Below are positions 1-13,582 of a DNA stretch of 64,000 bases, one piece after another. The position numbers and the translations under genes are program-made. The notes under the pieces were generated by a model. The model searched no databases. It was not told the origin of the DNA and worked only from the letters and a program-made list of their open reading frames with translations. Within the stretch, counting starts at the first letter, position 1, and each line of letters opens with the position of its first letter. Source of the DNA: Hemerocallis citrina (taxonomy: Eukaryota; Streptophyta; Magnoliopsida; Asparagales; Asphodelaceae). The stretch spans positions 178,126,166 through 178,190,165 of the forward strand of contig CM030362.1 in assembly GCA_017893485.1 (NCBI GenBank), written 5' to 3'.

Positions 1-1905
1 CAATCATCTCCAACGATTGGGGCTTCAAGTGATTCCTGAAATCTGTTAGAACCCTGCCACTTGTATTAAATGCATTTTCTGAAACAACTGTAGAGACAGG
101 AAGAGTTAGTAGATCTTTAGCCATATTTTTAAGAATATTATAAACATGTTCATATTCTTTCCACCATTGTAGCACATCAATTTTAGCATTAAAACTCTCA
201 CTATCTTGTTGATTATACAAATTTAATTCATTAGGTTGATTAGTCCTAGTTTTTTTTTATTGAATTTGAGCACGTAAATTAAAAGTGGCATCGTCTACTT
301 TACTCTTACCCTTACCTCTAGAAGTAGAAGAAGAAGAAGTAACTATACTAGAACTACTACTAGATGTGAAAGTTCTATCATAATAATCATACAAGTTGTT
401 CAATGTCGTTTCAAAGAAAGCTAAAAATGTGTTACAACCAATTTCAGATTAATTTCCAAGCAAAGTAAAATACATTTCAATCAAACTCTTCGTACCCGCT
501 AATTTGATACGATGATCCATAACAGTAGTAAGTAGATACAACATAGGAGGAGGACTAAAATACTTCAAAATTTTAGTATATGCAGGTTTAACAATATGAC
601 CAATGTAAATGTCATTAATCATTTCTTGAAAAGTTTGCATCATAGTAATTAGTGAAATAAAAATACTACTTGAAGTACAATCATAAGATTTTGAAAATTT
701 TAAAGTTGCGGTTTTAAAATGTTCTAAAAATCGTAACAAAGATTCCGTATAATACTATGATTGTTCATTCATTTGAAAATTTTCCATTTTTTTTGCAACA
801 CAAAAATCATTTATACAAGCTTTATATTGAGTAACAATATTTAATAAATCAAAAGTACAGTTCCATTGGTGTTTAACATCCTTAGAAAATTTTCTAAAAT
901 GTACACTCTTAAGATCACATCATTTTTTAAATTGTTGAAGCATAGAGTCACTTAAAGCAATAAAATGTATCCAGTTTTCAATGTTAGGCACAAATGGTTC
1001 GGCTATTTTTAACGCATCTTGAACACATAAATTTAAAATATGACATGTACATCTAACATGAAGTTTTTTCTAAACATGGAGGTGGTAATTGTGTTTTTAG
1101 TGTACTAATCGAAGCATTGTTGTTAGATGTATTATCAAAACTAATTCAATTTTTTTTATCACAAATATGAAAGATATCACAAACTTCTAAAATATGATGT
1201 GCAATTACTAAACCACTATGAGGATACGGCAAAGCCGCAAGTGATATGAACCACTTTTGAATCATCAAATCACTATCGATCTAATGACAAGTTATGCCCA
1301 TCATTGGAATATCGTTACAACCTTTCTAACAATCGGAAGTTAACGATACTCTACAAGATAAACTATACAAAACTGCAATTAAACCATCTCTCATTTCATT
1401 GTAAAGTTTAAAACAATCTGATTTGAGTGTATTTCTAGGAATTCTTCTAAAATTTAAATTTAGTGCAATTTGGTTAAATTAATCGACATTCTTACTATCA
1501 GCATAGGAAAAAAGTAACTCCTGCTTAATAACTAGATGGGCCATATCCCTTCGAACATTTTCGAGATCATATGGGTGGATATCTACATGTCCGGTCTTAA
1601 GGTGAATTTTTTGTTGGTCGATGTGGTTTTCTAATAGATCCTTGTGTACATTTTGTATGTGTCATTTAATTGTACTTGTTCCCTCACCCTTCCTCCATTT
1701 GTAACTCTTCAAACAAGTTTTACAAACCTTATATCCTACACCCGAATTATTCTTTTCGGGGATATAGTCATAATATATGTGACAATCACTAATTTCTCCC
1801 CTAATTTCTCTACTACTAGTGGGTTCGGTTTGTTGTGTTTGTGTGTTAACATTATGCATTTCTTCTTCTATGTTGTATGGAGGGACATCGTGAGATCCTA
1901 CCATA
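1..1905 (-). pseudogene. hAT transposase, decayed (copy 1)
   Basis: Reading the minus strand from 1904, the N-terminus has a BED-type zinc finger: Cys-x2-Cys (VCKTCLKSYKW), then His residues after a premature stop near 1660. Downstream pieces match the hAT central region and approach the C-terminal dimerisation domain at the window edge. The longest intact pieces are 1662-1904 (80 codons) and 449-739 (96 codons); stops and frameshifts separate them. It once encoded the DNA-cutting and joining enzyme of the hAT family. The same fragments recur at 45712-47830, which supports the family call. Confidence 0.85.
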
Positions 1906-2455
1906 GGATTCAGTATAAATTCGGGCTCTAATGTGAGACTATTGGAGGCCGACGTGAAGTACCGGTGGAATCTTATCCACTTTGGCTACGGAAGCTACCT
2001 CATGATCTAGACATGGTAATAGTGCATGCAAAAAATAAACAATTTCTAATATTCTAATATTGTATTTGAAAAAATAAAAAACAATCTAGGAGAGAAATGT
2101 ATTAAAAAAATCTAAAAAAACAATAGGAGGGTTAAGAGAGAAATCCGAAAAAAATCAACGATTAAAAAATTAGAATTACAACAAAAAATAAAGAGTTGGG
2201 AAGGTTGTGAATTTTGATACCAGTACTCTAGAAATAATCGTATGTATAAAATGAAAGAGAAAATAATAGAAGAAGTAGACGTAGTCGATTGAGAAGTGTA
2301 GTAAACGTAGTCGTAGTCCGATATTCGTAGAAAATGGAGAAAGTGCTTCTTCGTAGAGCTAGTTTGTAGTCGAGAGCGTTCTTGAATTACCACGAATTCG
2401 ATACGATCGATATTGTAAATTTTTTGTTGCTTGCTTCTTTGATGAATGAAATTCT

Positions 2456-2760
2456 TTAAATTGAGGAGTAGTAATAGAGAGAATAAGAGAGAAATGTGTA
2501 AAAAAAATTGATTGAAGTTATGAAGATTTTATATGGAACCCCCCCCCCCCCCCCCGACACACACACACGCACGCGCACACAAAGAGCCAAACTCAATAAC
2601 GAAAAAAATGGAGAAAAATCGGGAGAGATGGAGGAGGTGGGGAAGGTTACCGGCGGCGAGGTTGGGAGGATGGGGGTGAGATCGGTGACATTGAAGTTGT
2701 CGGGTTGGTTGGTTTTGTCAATCATGGTGCAAATATTAAAGAGATTGGAGAAACCCTAAC
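2456..2760 (-). other. Possible captured first exon inside hAT copy 1
   Basis: This stretch is absent from hAT copy 2. On the minus strand it reads like a 5' UTR (CCCTAACC before the start) and an ATG at 2725, followed by a short, normal-looking N-terminus beginning MIDKTNQPDNFNVTDLTPIL and then a possible splice donor (GTAACC). Beyond that the frame runs into the C/CA simple repeats. I do not recognise the protein. It could be a host-gene fragment picked up by the element, or older element sequence that copy 2 has lost. Confidence 0.35.
2539..2581. repeat. C17 run followed by (CA/CG)n
   Basis: Seventeen C at 2539-2555 are followed by an alternating AC/GC stretch to about 2581, inside the copy-1-specific part of the hAT element. 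Confidence 0.95.
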
Positions 2761-2978
2761 CATTGTAAAAGGGGAAGAGGGAGAAGAAAGAAAGGATAGA
2801 ATGGGCCATATTTATATCTGGCCCTTTAAAATGAGTTTGGAAACGAATCGGTTAATCAACGGTTAAGATTTAATCATTATATAGATCATTGAACGATCTA
2901 GATTAGATCTATACATCTAAATCTAAATAAAGCAAGATGGATGGCTCAGATCTCATATGGACAGATTTATTCTTGCTT

Positions 2979-2983
<5 letters not shown>

Positions 2984-3042
<59 letters not shown>
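2984..3042. repeat. (AT)n microsatellite
   Basis: About 29 uninterrupted TA/AT dinucleotides lie in the copy-1-specific segment of the hAT element. Confidence 0.98.
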
Positions 3043-3044
<2 letters not shown>

Positions 3045-3514
3045 ACTGTTTACATAGTTTTTAACAAGTCTAATCCAAGCACGATCATCTTGTCTAAGGA
3101 TCTTCCAAAGCTACTTTCCAAGAAGAGCTAAATTTTGATGTCTTAAATTGCAAGGCCCCCTTCTTTTTTAGTCTTACCGTCTTTGCCAATTACAAATATA
3201 TTTACCTAAAGAGGTAGTAAATTTATCAGATGTGTTAGAGAAAAAGCCAAAAAGGACCCATTCGACCCGTGCGGGTCGACCGTCTGACCCATGCGGGTCT
3301 AACGGATCCTAACCCCCGGGACGAACGAGTGAGTTGCAGGCGGGTTTCACATTTTGACCGGGTTCGTGGGTCGGGTCGAGCGGGTTGGTTTCGGTGTTTT
3401 GGCAACCTAGGTCGACCTATTACGCTAAGCGGGTTCGACCCGGTCAATTGCGGGCTGGGTTGGAGTGGGTGGGTCGTGGGTCGACCCGACCCGGTTGCCA
3501 CCCCTACTGAGGCG

Positions 3515-6374
3515 TCTATGCTCAACTTCCTAAACCCTCGGATTGCCATTCGAGGTACTCACCAAAATGCTCTCCACGAGAAGAGTCATTCAACAAAGCA
3601 AAACCATGAGATTTGTGGGCCAAGTACTTGGGAACGAGAGAATTTATAGACTGATTGCTAGATTCTTCTAGATCACTGCGAAACCCCCATGATGAGATAT
3701 GAGCCCTCCATATTCATTCATTGATCAAGGTCAAACAGCGTTTCAGATCCCAAGGAAAGTCAACATTTCAATTTGCAAGACGAAAGGCGCCTCGATTCCC
3801 TCAAAGAGTGATGTAAGCCAACCCACGTGATATCTCTGTAACCCCCGTTCCCGACTATACGTATTTTATTTTATTTTTCTTTTCTTCATATTCTTTGTAT
3901 CCCAATTCTTCTAAAACAAATCCTACTATTCTTTTGAATCTGATTTCCTTCTTTTGAATATTCAATTATTTTGTCTAGCCCAACTCCTAATCCATTGTAT
4001 AATTTGTTTATTTATTTATTCTGTAAGCCCAACCAAATTTCATTTATTTTGTCAACCTAAAGGTCATTCTATTATAATTGCAACTTTTATCCTAGCATAT
4101 TCTATAAATTATTTTATAACCTTGTTATTGAGAGAAGCTAAATCTTAATATCTTCTATTTGTAATATCATTTTGAAGGCCCATAACTCAAAACCAACTTC
4201 ATCACATCCAAAACACAAATAAGAAATCTCAAACGTAACAATCAATATTTACATCTTCATCTATTAACCAATCCCACAATTCTCTCCTAACCTCTCTAAT
4301 CTAATCCCCCCCCCAATCTAACTACCCTGATAATCCTCCCCCTTAATCTCCTCCTTAACTGCCCCAACCTCTTAATCATCTTCTTCTTCTCTTAATGTTC
4401 ACCCATCACCTTCTCCCTCATTCTTCTTCGATCAACTCCCCTGCGATCTCTCTGATCACCTCTCGCTCTGCAGTCGCACCATCGCCAGCACCCACAACCC
4501 CTGCCCTCTTCATCATCCACTGCAGCGCCATCCTCCGCGCGCGACGCCGGCCATAAGCCCCGAGTCTCCTTCCACCTTCAACTTCCTCCTCACCAAAGCT
4601 CCATTTCCATTGTCGAATGCCTCTCCATCTCCTCTAGCATTGCCCCTTACCACCACCGTCACCTTCCCGTCTGATGCTCCCTCGCAGCCGCGGCAACTCC
4701 TCTCCCTCACCCGCCACCTCTCCACTGCTGCCAACCATCATCTCTTCAGCACCTCCATCTCTTACTCGAATCTCCCCTCGATAGCATCACCCCGAAGTCG
4801 CTTGCTGCCGTTGCCACAACCACCCCAACTGCCTCCTCTCCACTTGCTACGCTTCGACCCACCTCACTGACACCCCCGCTGCTCCTCCTTACCGCCACCA
4901 CCACACCTCATCACCACTCCTCTACTTGTTGCATCCCCGACGACCTCTTCTTCACCCCGACCTCTGAAATTCACCATCCCCCATATCAACACCCATTATC
5001 TACTCCATCGAACCCCACCTTACTCACCCCCGTACACTTACTGCCTTTACCCATCCACCGAACGCCAACACCCCACCACAGCCCTGCTTCCACCTCCTCA
5101 CCTGACAACCGCTGCATCAACTCCCACTCACTATTTTACAACTCGAACAACAATCAAGTCCTTAAACAGTACCTTAACTCCAATCTTGAACCACCGTAGT
5201 CACCTCCATCGCCTCTTTCTACCCTCAATTTTGTAAAGCCGAACTCCACCTTGCTGTGGTCATCGTGCTTGTTTCTGCCCATGGTACCATCGTTGTCATC
5301 GCTTCATCTTCATCCCATCATTCACATTCATAACCAACATATATAAGGCAAGCATCTCTTGAACTCATTTTTATTGTTCTGGTTCATTTATTGAAATTCG
5401 ACAAGTAGTTATTGAATTGAATAGCGTATCGAATTGAATTTCATTATTGCTTCATTATTTTCTTTATCGTACCATGTTATTGATTTATAGTCTTCTTATC
5501 GGGCCATTGTTATTGATTTAAATCTTGAACCATTAATTTATTGTATTATCGTGCCATTGTTATTGATTTAAATCTTGAACCGTTAATTTATTGTATTATC
5601 GGACATTCAACTTTGCTGCCTTATAAATTGCTTGACCTTGTACTGAGGTTTCGACCCAGTTCCTAACACTGAGATTTATAACTTTGTACATAAGAATTTA
5701 AGCACACTGAGTCTAAAATCCATAACATCTTACAGATTCTCAATCTGATTTATAGATTATAATTTATTGATGTTTTAGTACTGTCATGTTGTAATTTCCA
5801 ATCGAAATAATGCACGAAACAAGTAAAGGATGAATTTATATGCATAGCTACTGTAACTGTAATATATCATGTGAATATGCGTTGGAGGGAGTCTAGTTTC
5901 TGGAACCCATGAAGGAACCTGATTCGCTTTCCTGTAGCAACGGGAAAGTGAGTTTTTGTACAACAACGTATTGCTGTCCAAAATTGTATATTTATGATTT
6001 TAAAATATAAACATGTTATTTTGATATTTAATGAATTTAATTAACAGAGTAGATATATTAAGGGACTTTATATCATGTATTGCATGGTTTTTAATACAAC
6101 TGCTTCTGTTGACTATACTGACTGCATGTTAACGAATGATTACAACTATTCCACTGATTATTCCGACTGCATTATACTGATTTTATGTACATGACTGAAT
6201 CACAGTAAAAGAATAACAAGATAGGGTAAATAAGGGAAAGACGTAGTAGTGAACAATATAAAGGTACTCGGAAGGGGGCTCATGGTTTCCCTACTACTAC
6301 TGAATAATTGAATGAATGAATAACTGAATATTGTTTTCTGTCTACATGTTTTTTCCGAGTACATGATCTATAGA
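3515..6374 (+). repeat. LTR-like noncoding region, plus orientation
   Basis: No gene is supported here. From 4290 to 5300 there is a strongly CT-rich, GC-richer stretch that starts after a C run (about 4307) and is followed by AT-rich DNA. The minus strands of the LTRs at 48651-49100 and 8900-9400 have the same layout (short C run, CT-rich leader, then AT-rich body). I therefore read this as the transcribed leader of a decayed LTR in plus orientation. Open frames inside it (for example 4610-4870) are low-complexity Pro/Ser/Leu readings. Clear LTR ends were not found. Confidence 0.4.
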
Positions 6375-7007
6375 TGTCATGCCCCGCTTCCTACAAAGAA
6401 TACGGAATACGGATATGTGACTCAACCCAGCGAATAATTTGCATCATCCATAAGCTGTTCAAGAATTTTTACAACATCTCACAAAATAATCAGAGTCGGA
6501 AGCAAAAGAGTCAACCACACATGCATAATTGAATTAATAAACCAACAGAATTTACTTGGAAAAAAATGTATTAATCTCAAATAAATCAGATCTGGACAAG
6601 ACAAAATCCTGGGTCACATCGCCCAAAATACAAAGCAATCATCCAAGTACTCAAAATACATTATTCAAAGCAACAATAATAGCAATACTAATAAGCAAGA
6701 ATCCAGCACTAATATTTCATTTCACCAATGCCGTCGGGCAGCTGATCCTGATCTGCAATTAATAATTGCAGGAGAAGGAAAGTGAAAACAATTACCCATC
6801 AATGCAAGTTACGGGCCACTTATATTGTGGGAAACAAGTACATGGGAAAGGTAAACAAATAGCATGGAATAATGCATCAACAGTAATAACTAGTATGAAT
6901 CAGTAAAACAAAGTCAACTAGCATGGTATACTAACAGTAGAAATGAATGTGTCAAGTATAGTGTCATATGGCAACTAACAGTGTCCAGTAACAGTAAGCT
7001 CAGTATA

Positions 7008-7100
7008 TCAGTGTAACAGTATAATAGTATCAGTCCAACAGTATCAGTCTAACAGTATCATTCTAACAGTATCAGTCTAACAGTATCAGTCTTATGTTCT
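7008..7100. repeat. AACAGTATCAGTCT minisatellite
   Basis: Six or so imperfect 14-15 bp units of AACAGTATCAGTCT lie inside LTR F1; the wider region (6990-7290) is rich in CAGTA. Confidence 0.85.
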
Positions 7101-9393
7101 TACAGTCTTGTGTATATTACTAGCTAGGTAGCACTTCATGCGCCCCAAAATATAACACATGGTTGCTACAACAAACAGTTCTGCTTTTAGATTTCATAGT
7201 GGACCATAATGGGGCAGTGTACTCAAGTATCAGTAACAGTAGCAGTAGCAGTAAATATAACAGTAATAGTAACAGTATGGAATACTAGTTCCCTTCCAAG
7301 TATACGTTTCCATATTTTTCACTAATAGATCTTCCCTTAAGAAACCCCGGCTTGATCACTTTTATTATGGTTATCAACAAACATGATAGTGCATGAAATA
7401 GTGTTAAACTAACATGGTATAATCAGTATTAGGTTCAGGGAAATAAATAAACATGCATAGATGATATATGGTCACCTAAACGAGCAAAATAGTGTATGTT
7501 CATATTCAAGCATGACAGTACAGTACTAAAACAGCGATTCCTGTTACTACATAAATTCAAATATGAATCCGTCGAAGAATTTGGAAAATAGACTTCCACA
7601 TGAACCAGCGATTATATATAAGCCATATATTATTTCACAAAATCATAACTCAAAACTGATTTGAATCCAGAAAATACGTTCAGCCAGAAATCAATAAATC
7701 GTATTCAATGATAGGAAAACAGCATTAAAACTTCTCAAATAAATCTAGGAAAAATCTGGAGTAATTCCCTATATGTCTAGTATTAGAATATAAAGTTTCA
7801 TAATATTCCAGTAAAATTAGTTCAGTCAACAAAAATCAGAAAATATCAAGAAACGATAGTTTGGCAAATCTGGAATTCCTAACACTGCTGTACGAAAACT
7901 GTAATATCTCGCAAACTGTGAAACGAAATCCAAATCTGTCAAAGGGAGATGAAAATATACAAAATATGATAACTTGCATATTTCTTAAATATTTTCCATA
8001 CTGTAAAAGAAAATAGGGTGAAAATACGATTCTTTACAGAACAGCGAGCAAAATACAGTAAGTATAGCTTTCATGAACAAGCATGAAATGGCATATAAAA
8101 CTCATCAATAAAATCCACCAAAATTCTGGGTAATCCCTAGATAGGTATATAAATACTGTGAAAAGTTTCAGATCAAAATAATATAATTAGGACTAGTATC
8201 AAAATAGTTTAATCATCAAAATCATCAAGAAACGAAATCTGGAAATATAATACACCTATGTAGTAAAATAGCCATAACTCACTCATACGAAAACAAAATC
8301 GATCAAGGTCAAAGAGTTTGGAAAGAAAAAAGATTTCTCTACAATTTATGTCTAATACAAAAATTATGAATTCTGACCTTAATAGGGTCCAAAATACAAA
8401 TCAAAACTGATCATCGACAAATACAGATTTTCTCTTGAAAACAAAACCAACATAAACCACACGAAACTCGTTCCAATCACAATCAAACATGGTATAGGGT
8501 CTACTAAGCGCCCAAACATCATGAAATAAAGTATCTAACATATTCACAACCATCATATCACATGGATCTCATCAAATACATAATTCCACCTAATTATTTC
8601 ACATATATGAATAGATCAAGAACAGTCAAACGTAGTTGTTTTCATGTCGATTTTTGTGTCGTGAGGCAACTATGGTCAAATAGCACTATAAAGACAAAAC
8701 CCTTCAAAGATAACACACACACAAGTTGTCTCTAGAACTCAACTACACTACAAGCGGTATTTTTGACTTGTATCGTACAAAGGAATTTGAGTACAAGTTA
8801 CTTGCTTTAACCGAAGACGAAACGAACACCAAGAATAATGGGAACGGATTCCCGGCCAATGAACACAATGATCAAATAAATCCCATGAACAAAACCACGA
8901 ACCAAAGCAATCACGAACCAATGACCACGGAACAACACGTGCAAACTCCGTGCACATGCAACTCAAGCAACCGAGAGAGAAGGGTCGAGAACTCGGGAAC
9001 GATGATGGCTGCGGCTACCACAGTCGGTGAGGGACGACCGGAGGGACGACGGCAGCAGCACTGGCTTTGGCTGGCATCGTTGCTGCTATTGTTGGCGCGC
9101 CGAATAGAGGCCGAAAGAGGGAGAGAACGACGGAGAGAGGGACGGGGAGATGAGGGCTCAGTGCAGGGGTGATCGGCGATGAAGGTGCAGTCAGGAGACG
9201 GCGCTAGGGCAGTGGAGCAATGGGTTCCGGGATGGAGTAATGGTTGAAGGTAGGGGATGAAGTCTTGGGGCTTCGGGGTTTGAACAGAGTTGGGGTTTTT
9301 GGCAGTAGGGGTTTGGGGGTTGGAGGTTTGCACAGTTGGGAGGTTAATAGGAGGCTAGGGTTGTTTTCGGTAAGGGAAGAGAAAGAAGAGATG

Positions 9394-9404
9394 GGTTTTT
9401 ATAG
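9394..9404 (-). promoter_or_regulatory. TATA box of LTR F1
   Basis: The minus strand reads CCCTATAAAAACCCATCTC, followed by a long CT-rich leader. This is the usual plant TATA-to-start arrangement and matches the position of the TATA boxes in the other LTRs of this window. Confidence 0.5.
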
Positions 9405-9844
9405 GGTGTAGATATTAGGGTTTAGGAGATATTGGGTATTGGGTAATTGGGTTAATAGGTAGTTTAGGAGTAGTAATAGGATTTGTTCAATTAGGGGTTG
9501 ATTAGGATCAAATTGTATAGGACTCAAATTAGGATTGTAGGTTAATTTGGCCTTGGTAATCAATTACGGATCAAAAGCAATAGAATTAGAAATAGGGTAA
9601 CCAACAAAAACACCATGAACACCCAAGCGCAAAATAAAGAGAACAAGAATTTAAAGAGAAAAGAACAACAATTGATGAAGAACAAAGCAAAAGACAAACA
9701 AATCAAACACAAGAGCTCACAATGAAATAAAAAATGAATATATATTGAAACAACTCCAATATACGGTCCAAGAAAAATACAAGAGAGTACAAATACTCAA
9801 GAAGAAGAAAAATACATCAAAAATACAAAAAAACGAAAAATAGG

Positions 9845-10238
9845 GGTTACAATAGAATTCACAACTAGAGTCAAAACGTTTTCACTTGATTGTTATGCAT
9901 CTGAACCTGTGGTATGAGACACAGGATTGCGTGCATTAGATATATTAATAAAAGATTGATAAACATAAAATTGACCCTGAGCATTGACACTTGTATTTTG
10001 ATTATTGTTTATTATTACCGACCATCGTGTTGTTGACTATTGCATATCAATTGATTGATCTCCATGATTATAACTGCATCTTATCTTCCTTATTGATATT
10101 TTACATGTTCGCATTGTTTCTCTCCTTGTTTTCTTCTATACCCTGTTTATTACTTGCTACTACTTATCGCCCATAGTTTGCTCTAACGGGCATTTTCTCC
10201 TAAACTCTAGATGTTGGGCTTGCAGGTACAGAAGAGGA
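9845..10238 (+). repeat. LTR F2, 3' portion, left piece
   Basis: Bases 9860-9985 are the inverse of 43300-43440 in LTR H (shared strings such as CTGTGGTATGAGACACA and GATTGCGTGCATTAGAT). F2 is thus the same family in plus orientation. It is interrupted by LTR E; the five bases GAGGA at 10234-10238 are repeated at 34997-35001, after which F2 resumes. The distance from the shared block to the LTR end is similar in F2 (about 620 bp once E is removed) and in H (about 750 bp). Confidence 0.65.
10234..10238. repeat. Target-site duplication of LTR E (left), GAGGA
   Basis: GAGGA here and at 34997-35001 exactly flank TGTAGCGCCCC... and ...GGGTCTTACA. Confidence 0.85.
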
Positions 10239-12344
10239 TGTAGCGCCCCGAATTTCCCAAACCAGAAACTCGAGACACAAGCCAGAATCTTACTTCAAAT
10301 GAGTCAATAACACAAAAATTGAAATAAAAACTTTTATTGCCACAAATGTTATTACAATTACAACAATTACAATAAATTAGTGCATCATGAATATACAATA
10401 AAAATGGACAGTAAACTTTCACTTGGACGCTTCCTACGGCTTCAGTTTTCCCGCGCTCTCCATGATCAGGTAGTCCTGCAAACTCACCAAACTGTGGGCA
10501 CGTCAGTTGAATACAACTGACGCAATGTTATAATACAGCGATCCTCGCTATGCCATAATATAGCGATTCCAAACCTCAACAACCAAAATTTGATGCAAAA
10601 TGAAAAGTGATGAAAAACAGGTGTCGGTGTATGCCATGGCCTAGATCTAATGCACACACTATGCACACATGCTCCTAAAGCTAATGCACACTTGATTGGA
10701 GAGATATGAATCTCATACTACACATTCCCCAACCAAACGACGTTCTTCAATTGATGGAGTTCGATCTCCCGTTATACATCCTACTCTTGTGCTCTCTCCT
10801 GTCTCTGATACTCTAGTGATGATGAGGCTGCAGTTGTCCGGTTTACTCCAGTCACTGCCATGCTAGTGGAATCCAATTCCTCGTGTTTTATCCACTGTGC
10901 CCGGGGTCGCAGTCGCACGGCTTACTCCGTCGCGGCTAAAACCCATAGTAGGTCGCGGTAATTCCGCATCCTCGGACCTCACCAAAAGCTGATGTATGGA
11001 CACTAGGGCTCCCCGCCGAGAACGTTATTTTAGAGCCCCAAAGAGTTCACTTACATGACAGTCTCTAATTCTTCTGCCCGCATTGATCAATATAGGACCA
11101 GACGGATATTAGGGTTTTCCCAACTGTCCGCTGCACTCATCCTTACACTAGACTAGAACTTGCAGTCGAGACGACGTCACCACTCCAAACCTCTTCAAAT
11201 GTTGTTACAGACATGAAGGCACTTGCGCCGAAGACAATAGAGCCCCAAAGAGTTCACTCACATGGCATCTCTAAGTCCCCTGTCAGCATTAAACAAAACT
11301 AAGATTCGGCCAGGCGTGAAGATGCCACGCGTCCCCCGACAGGCGAACACAACACCCACTAGTTTTTGTCCTTACATTCAACAACGACTCGAACTAATCC
11401 TACAACATAACAAACCCATGGTAATACTGCTAATCCCCTCTAGGACCAAGATTAAGAATGAGGTTAAGCTTTTTATCTGATCATCTGATTATTAAGTTCC
11501 ACGACTCTAGTCAATCTTTAATTCTCTTTCTTTATCCCATTAGATGTATGAATTATTATGCGAGTCTAGGTCTATTTCATTTTAACCAATTCTCTTAGTT
11601 AAGCGATCTATAGAGTATATCCAAGCCCTAACTTAGTAAACATCTTTGTTTATTAAGTTCTACTTGTAGAATCTTTTCTAGTTAATTACCTTTTTCATTA
11701 TTAGGACTTGACCCATCCTACAATAGGACTCAATCTAGCCCTCAAATCCGGCCCAAGGGTTGGCCCGAACCCACGATGAACCGACTCCGTCGATCGTCAC
11801 AACCGCTATCTACGCTTGGAGTTTGATCGCAACCTCGACCCGACCTAAACACGTTGCTCCCGCTATCCTCACGCTCCACGATCCTCGACAAGTTGTAGCA
11901 TCAAACACAACTATAGAATCCTTCCATGAACGGCAAGCACGTCGGCGCACGAGTCGTCTTCTCCAATACGTTCGATGCAACACAGGTTCCTATTCTACCC
12001 GTCTAGATATACCATAGGACTTAATCCTGGAGTCTCAAACACAACCAATGGAGCCCAACAAGGGTAAATACTCTAGGAATAAACCCTACACCATGAATAC
12101 CCAAAAAAAGTGCTAAAAATCTTTTAAAATGGGAAATCACATTTCCAAACAGCAAGCATACAATTGGCATTCATGCCAAAAAGGAGTCATTCCCGGTCCT
12201 GTTTCATTGGAGAAACGTGATCGGGTGCTCCCCATGCTTCTACTCAAAGTAGACGCAAGCACAAGCACCAAATGGGCATGAATCTCATCCCAAAATGGTC
12301 CACATCAACAAACAATCACTTAACACAACATCCACTTCAAAACA
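10239..12344 (-). repeat. LTR E, 3' half
   Basis: It starts TGTAGCGCCCCG and contains the conserved ACTGTGGGCACGTCAG block found about 260 bp from the 3' end of the related LTRs. Open frames here (11262-11480, 11760-12017) have no recognisable product. The junction with element A at about 12345 is abrupt. Confidence 0.7.
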
Positions 12345-13582
12345 TTACAACCGACGAAATATTATACACGGCTATCCTCTCTATGCCGAAACAGGTATAA
12401 CGATTCTCAAATGCTTAAACAAACCACAAACTTGATCACAAACAGAACTACAAAGGACTATCCTATAGATGTCGTATTGTGCGGTGCGCTTAGTCCTTAA
12501 TGCAGTTATTTATATTAGATGACACGAATGCGCACTTGTTCAGATCCTGTACATCCCATACTATATAGGTTTGAGGGCAAGCCATTAACCGTTCTTCATC
12601 TTGTAGGGTTCAATCCCTCGTCATGTCTTAAACTACTACTGTAACTATGATAAGTATCCTAGAAGTTCTATGAGTTACGAGCTCATGTCCAGACAGCCTG
12701 GAAGGGAATCCCACGTCATGTCACGACGCATCGTGAAGAACCTATGGACAATTCAGCCTCCGTCATGGGACATGACACCACCCGCAGTCACCAAACACCC
12801 CACAAGCGTCGTCTGCGGTACGGACTCCTAGAGACATATCCACGTCATGTCACGACGCATCGTGAAGACGGCCTGTGAATACTCTCACACCGTAGCTCCG
12901 AGGCCCTCATACTCGTGTTTTTCTCTTATTTTCATCACCTCTTCACTATGTATCTAATTCTTAGTTATTTGAATCATGAACAAAAATCAATTATCTAGAG
13001 TTAGCCTTTCCACTATACCGGTCTTAATCATCTATTCGACATGACCCAATCTTGGTCTTTTCATCTCAAATTTCATTTTAACATATCTCTTTTCAATGCC
13101 GGTATGAGGCTTAACTACACTCTAGTTCTCAATTTCAATTCACAATCACAAAATCGAGTTTTCACAGTCATAAAGTCTTTTTCATGATTAACATTAATTT
13201 TTCCTTTCATGTTCATAGCATTTGTATATTCATGCTCATAAAATCTTTCATAATTCATCATAACATTCAATTTCACTTTCATGTACAAACTCATGCATAA
13301 ACAAAAGAATTTATTTTTCTAACTTGTCACATTCATAGCTCATTCAACCACCATGAAATTACCGTACTGTCATATTATCAAAAAATTACACTCTCATTGC
13401 CAAAACTCATTTCAAAACTCTTTTAAACAAGACATGTATTTTCTTTATTCAAGGACAATTTGAACTAATAAAAATAATAAGTTCTTGCTTGCCAAAAATA
13501 GTCTCAAATCCTTATTCATACTGGGCCACAGGTTATTGAAAGTTCTTTCACGAAAATCCAGATATTAGTTGAAACTTCAAGG

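Larger units (their letters stand above)
1..3506 (-). mobile_element. hAT DNA transposon, copy 1 (left end outside window)
   Basis: Sequence from position 1 to about 2500 aligns with 45820-48300 of the second, complete hAT copy in this window, in the same orientation. The right end is GC-rich and ends ...GGTTGCCACCCCTA at 3506; its reverse complement TAGGGGTGGCAACCGGG matches the terminal inverted repeat of copy 2 (TAGGGATGGCAACCGGG). The expected 8-bp target duplication would be CTGAGGCG at 3507-3514, but its partner lies outside the window. About 700 bp (2515-3235) has no counterpart in copy 2 and includes a C run, a CA run and an AT microsatellite. The element is non-functional because the transposase frame is broken many times. 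Confidence 0.85.
6375..9844 (-). repeat. LTR F1 (decayed), minus orientation
   Basis: It begins TGTCATGCCCCGCTTCC, the same terminus as LTR H at 42624 and the inverse of the F2 end at 35290. The body is AT-rich and non-coding, with a minisatellite near 7008-7100. On the minus strand a TATA box near 9400 is followed by a CT-rich leader. Parts (about 7100-7360) resemble 43560-43950 in LTR H. The right end is uncertain: about 9845, where sequence of the opposite orientation starts. No matching target duplication was found. Confidence 0.5.

Noticed and set aside
4513..4870. Open frames rich in Pro, Ser, Leu or Gly
   Set aside because: CT-rich leader DNA; both strands open; no domain.
8726..9333. 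Open frames of 148 and 140 codons on opposite strands
   Set aside because: They overlap the CT-rich leader of LTR F1, low complexity, no recognisable domain.
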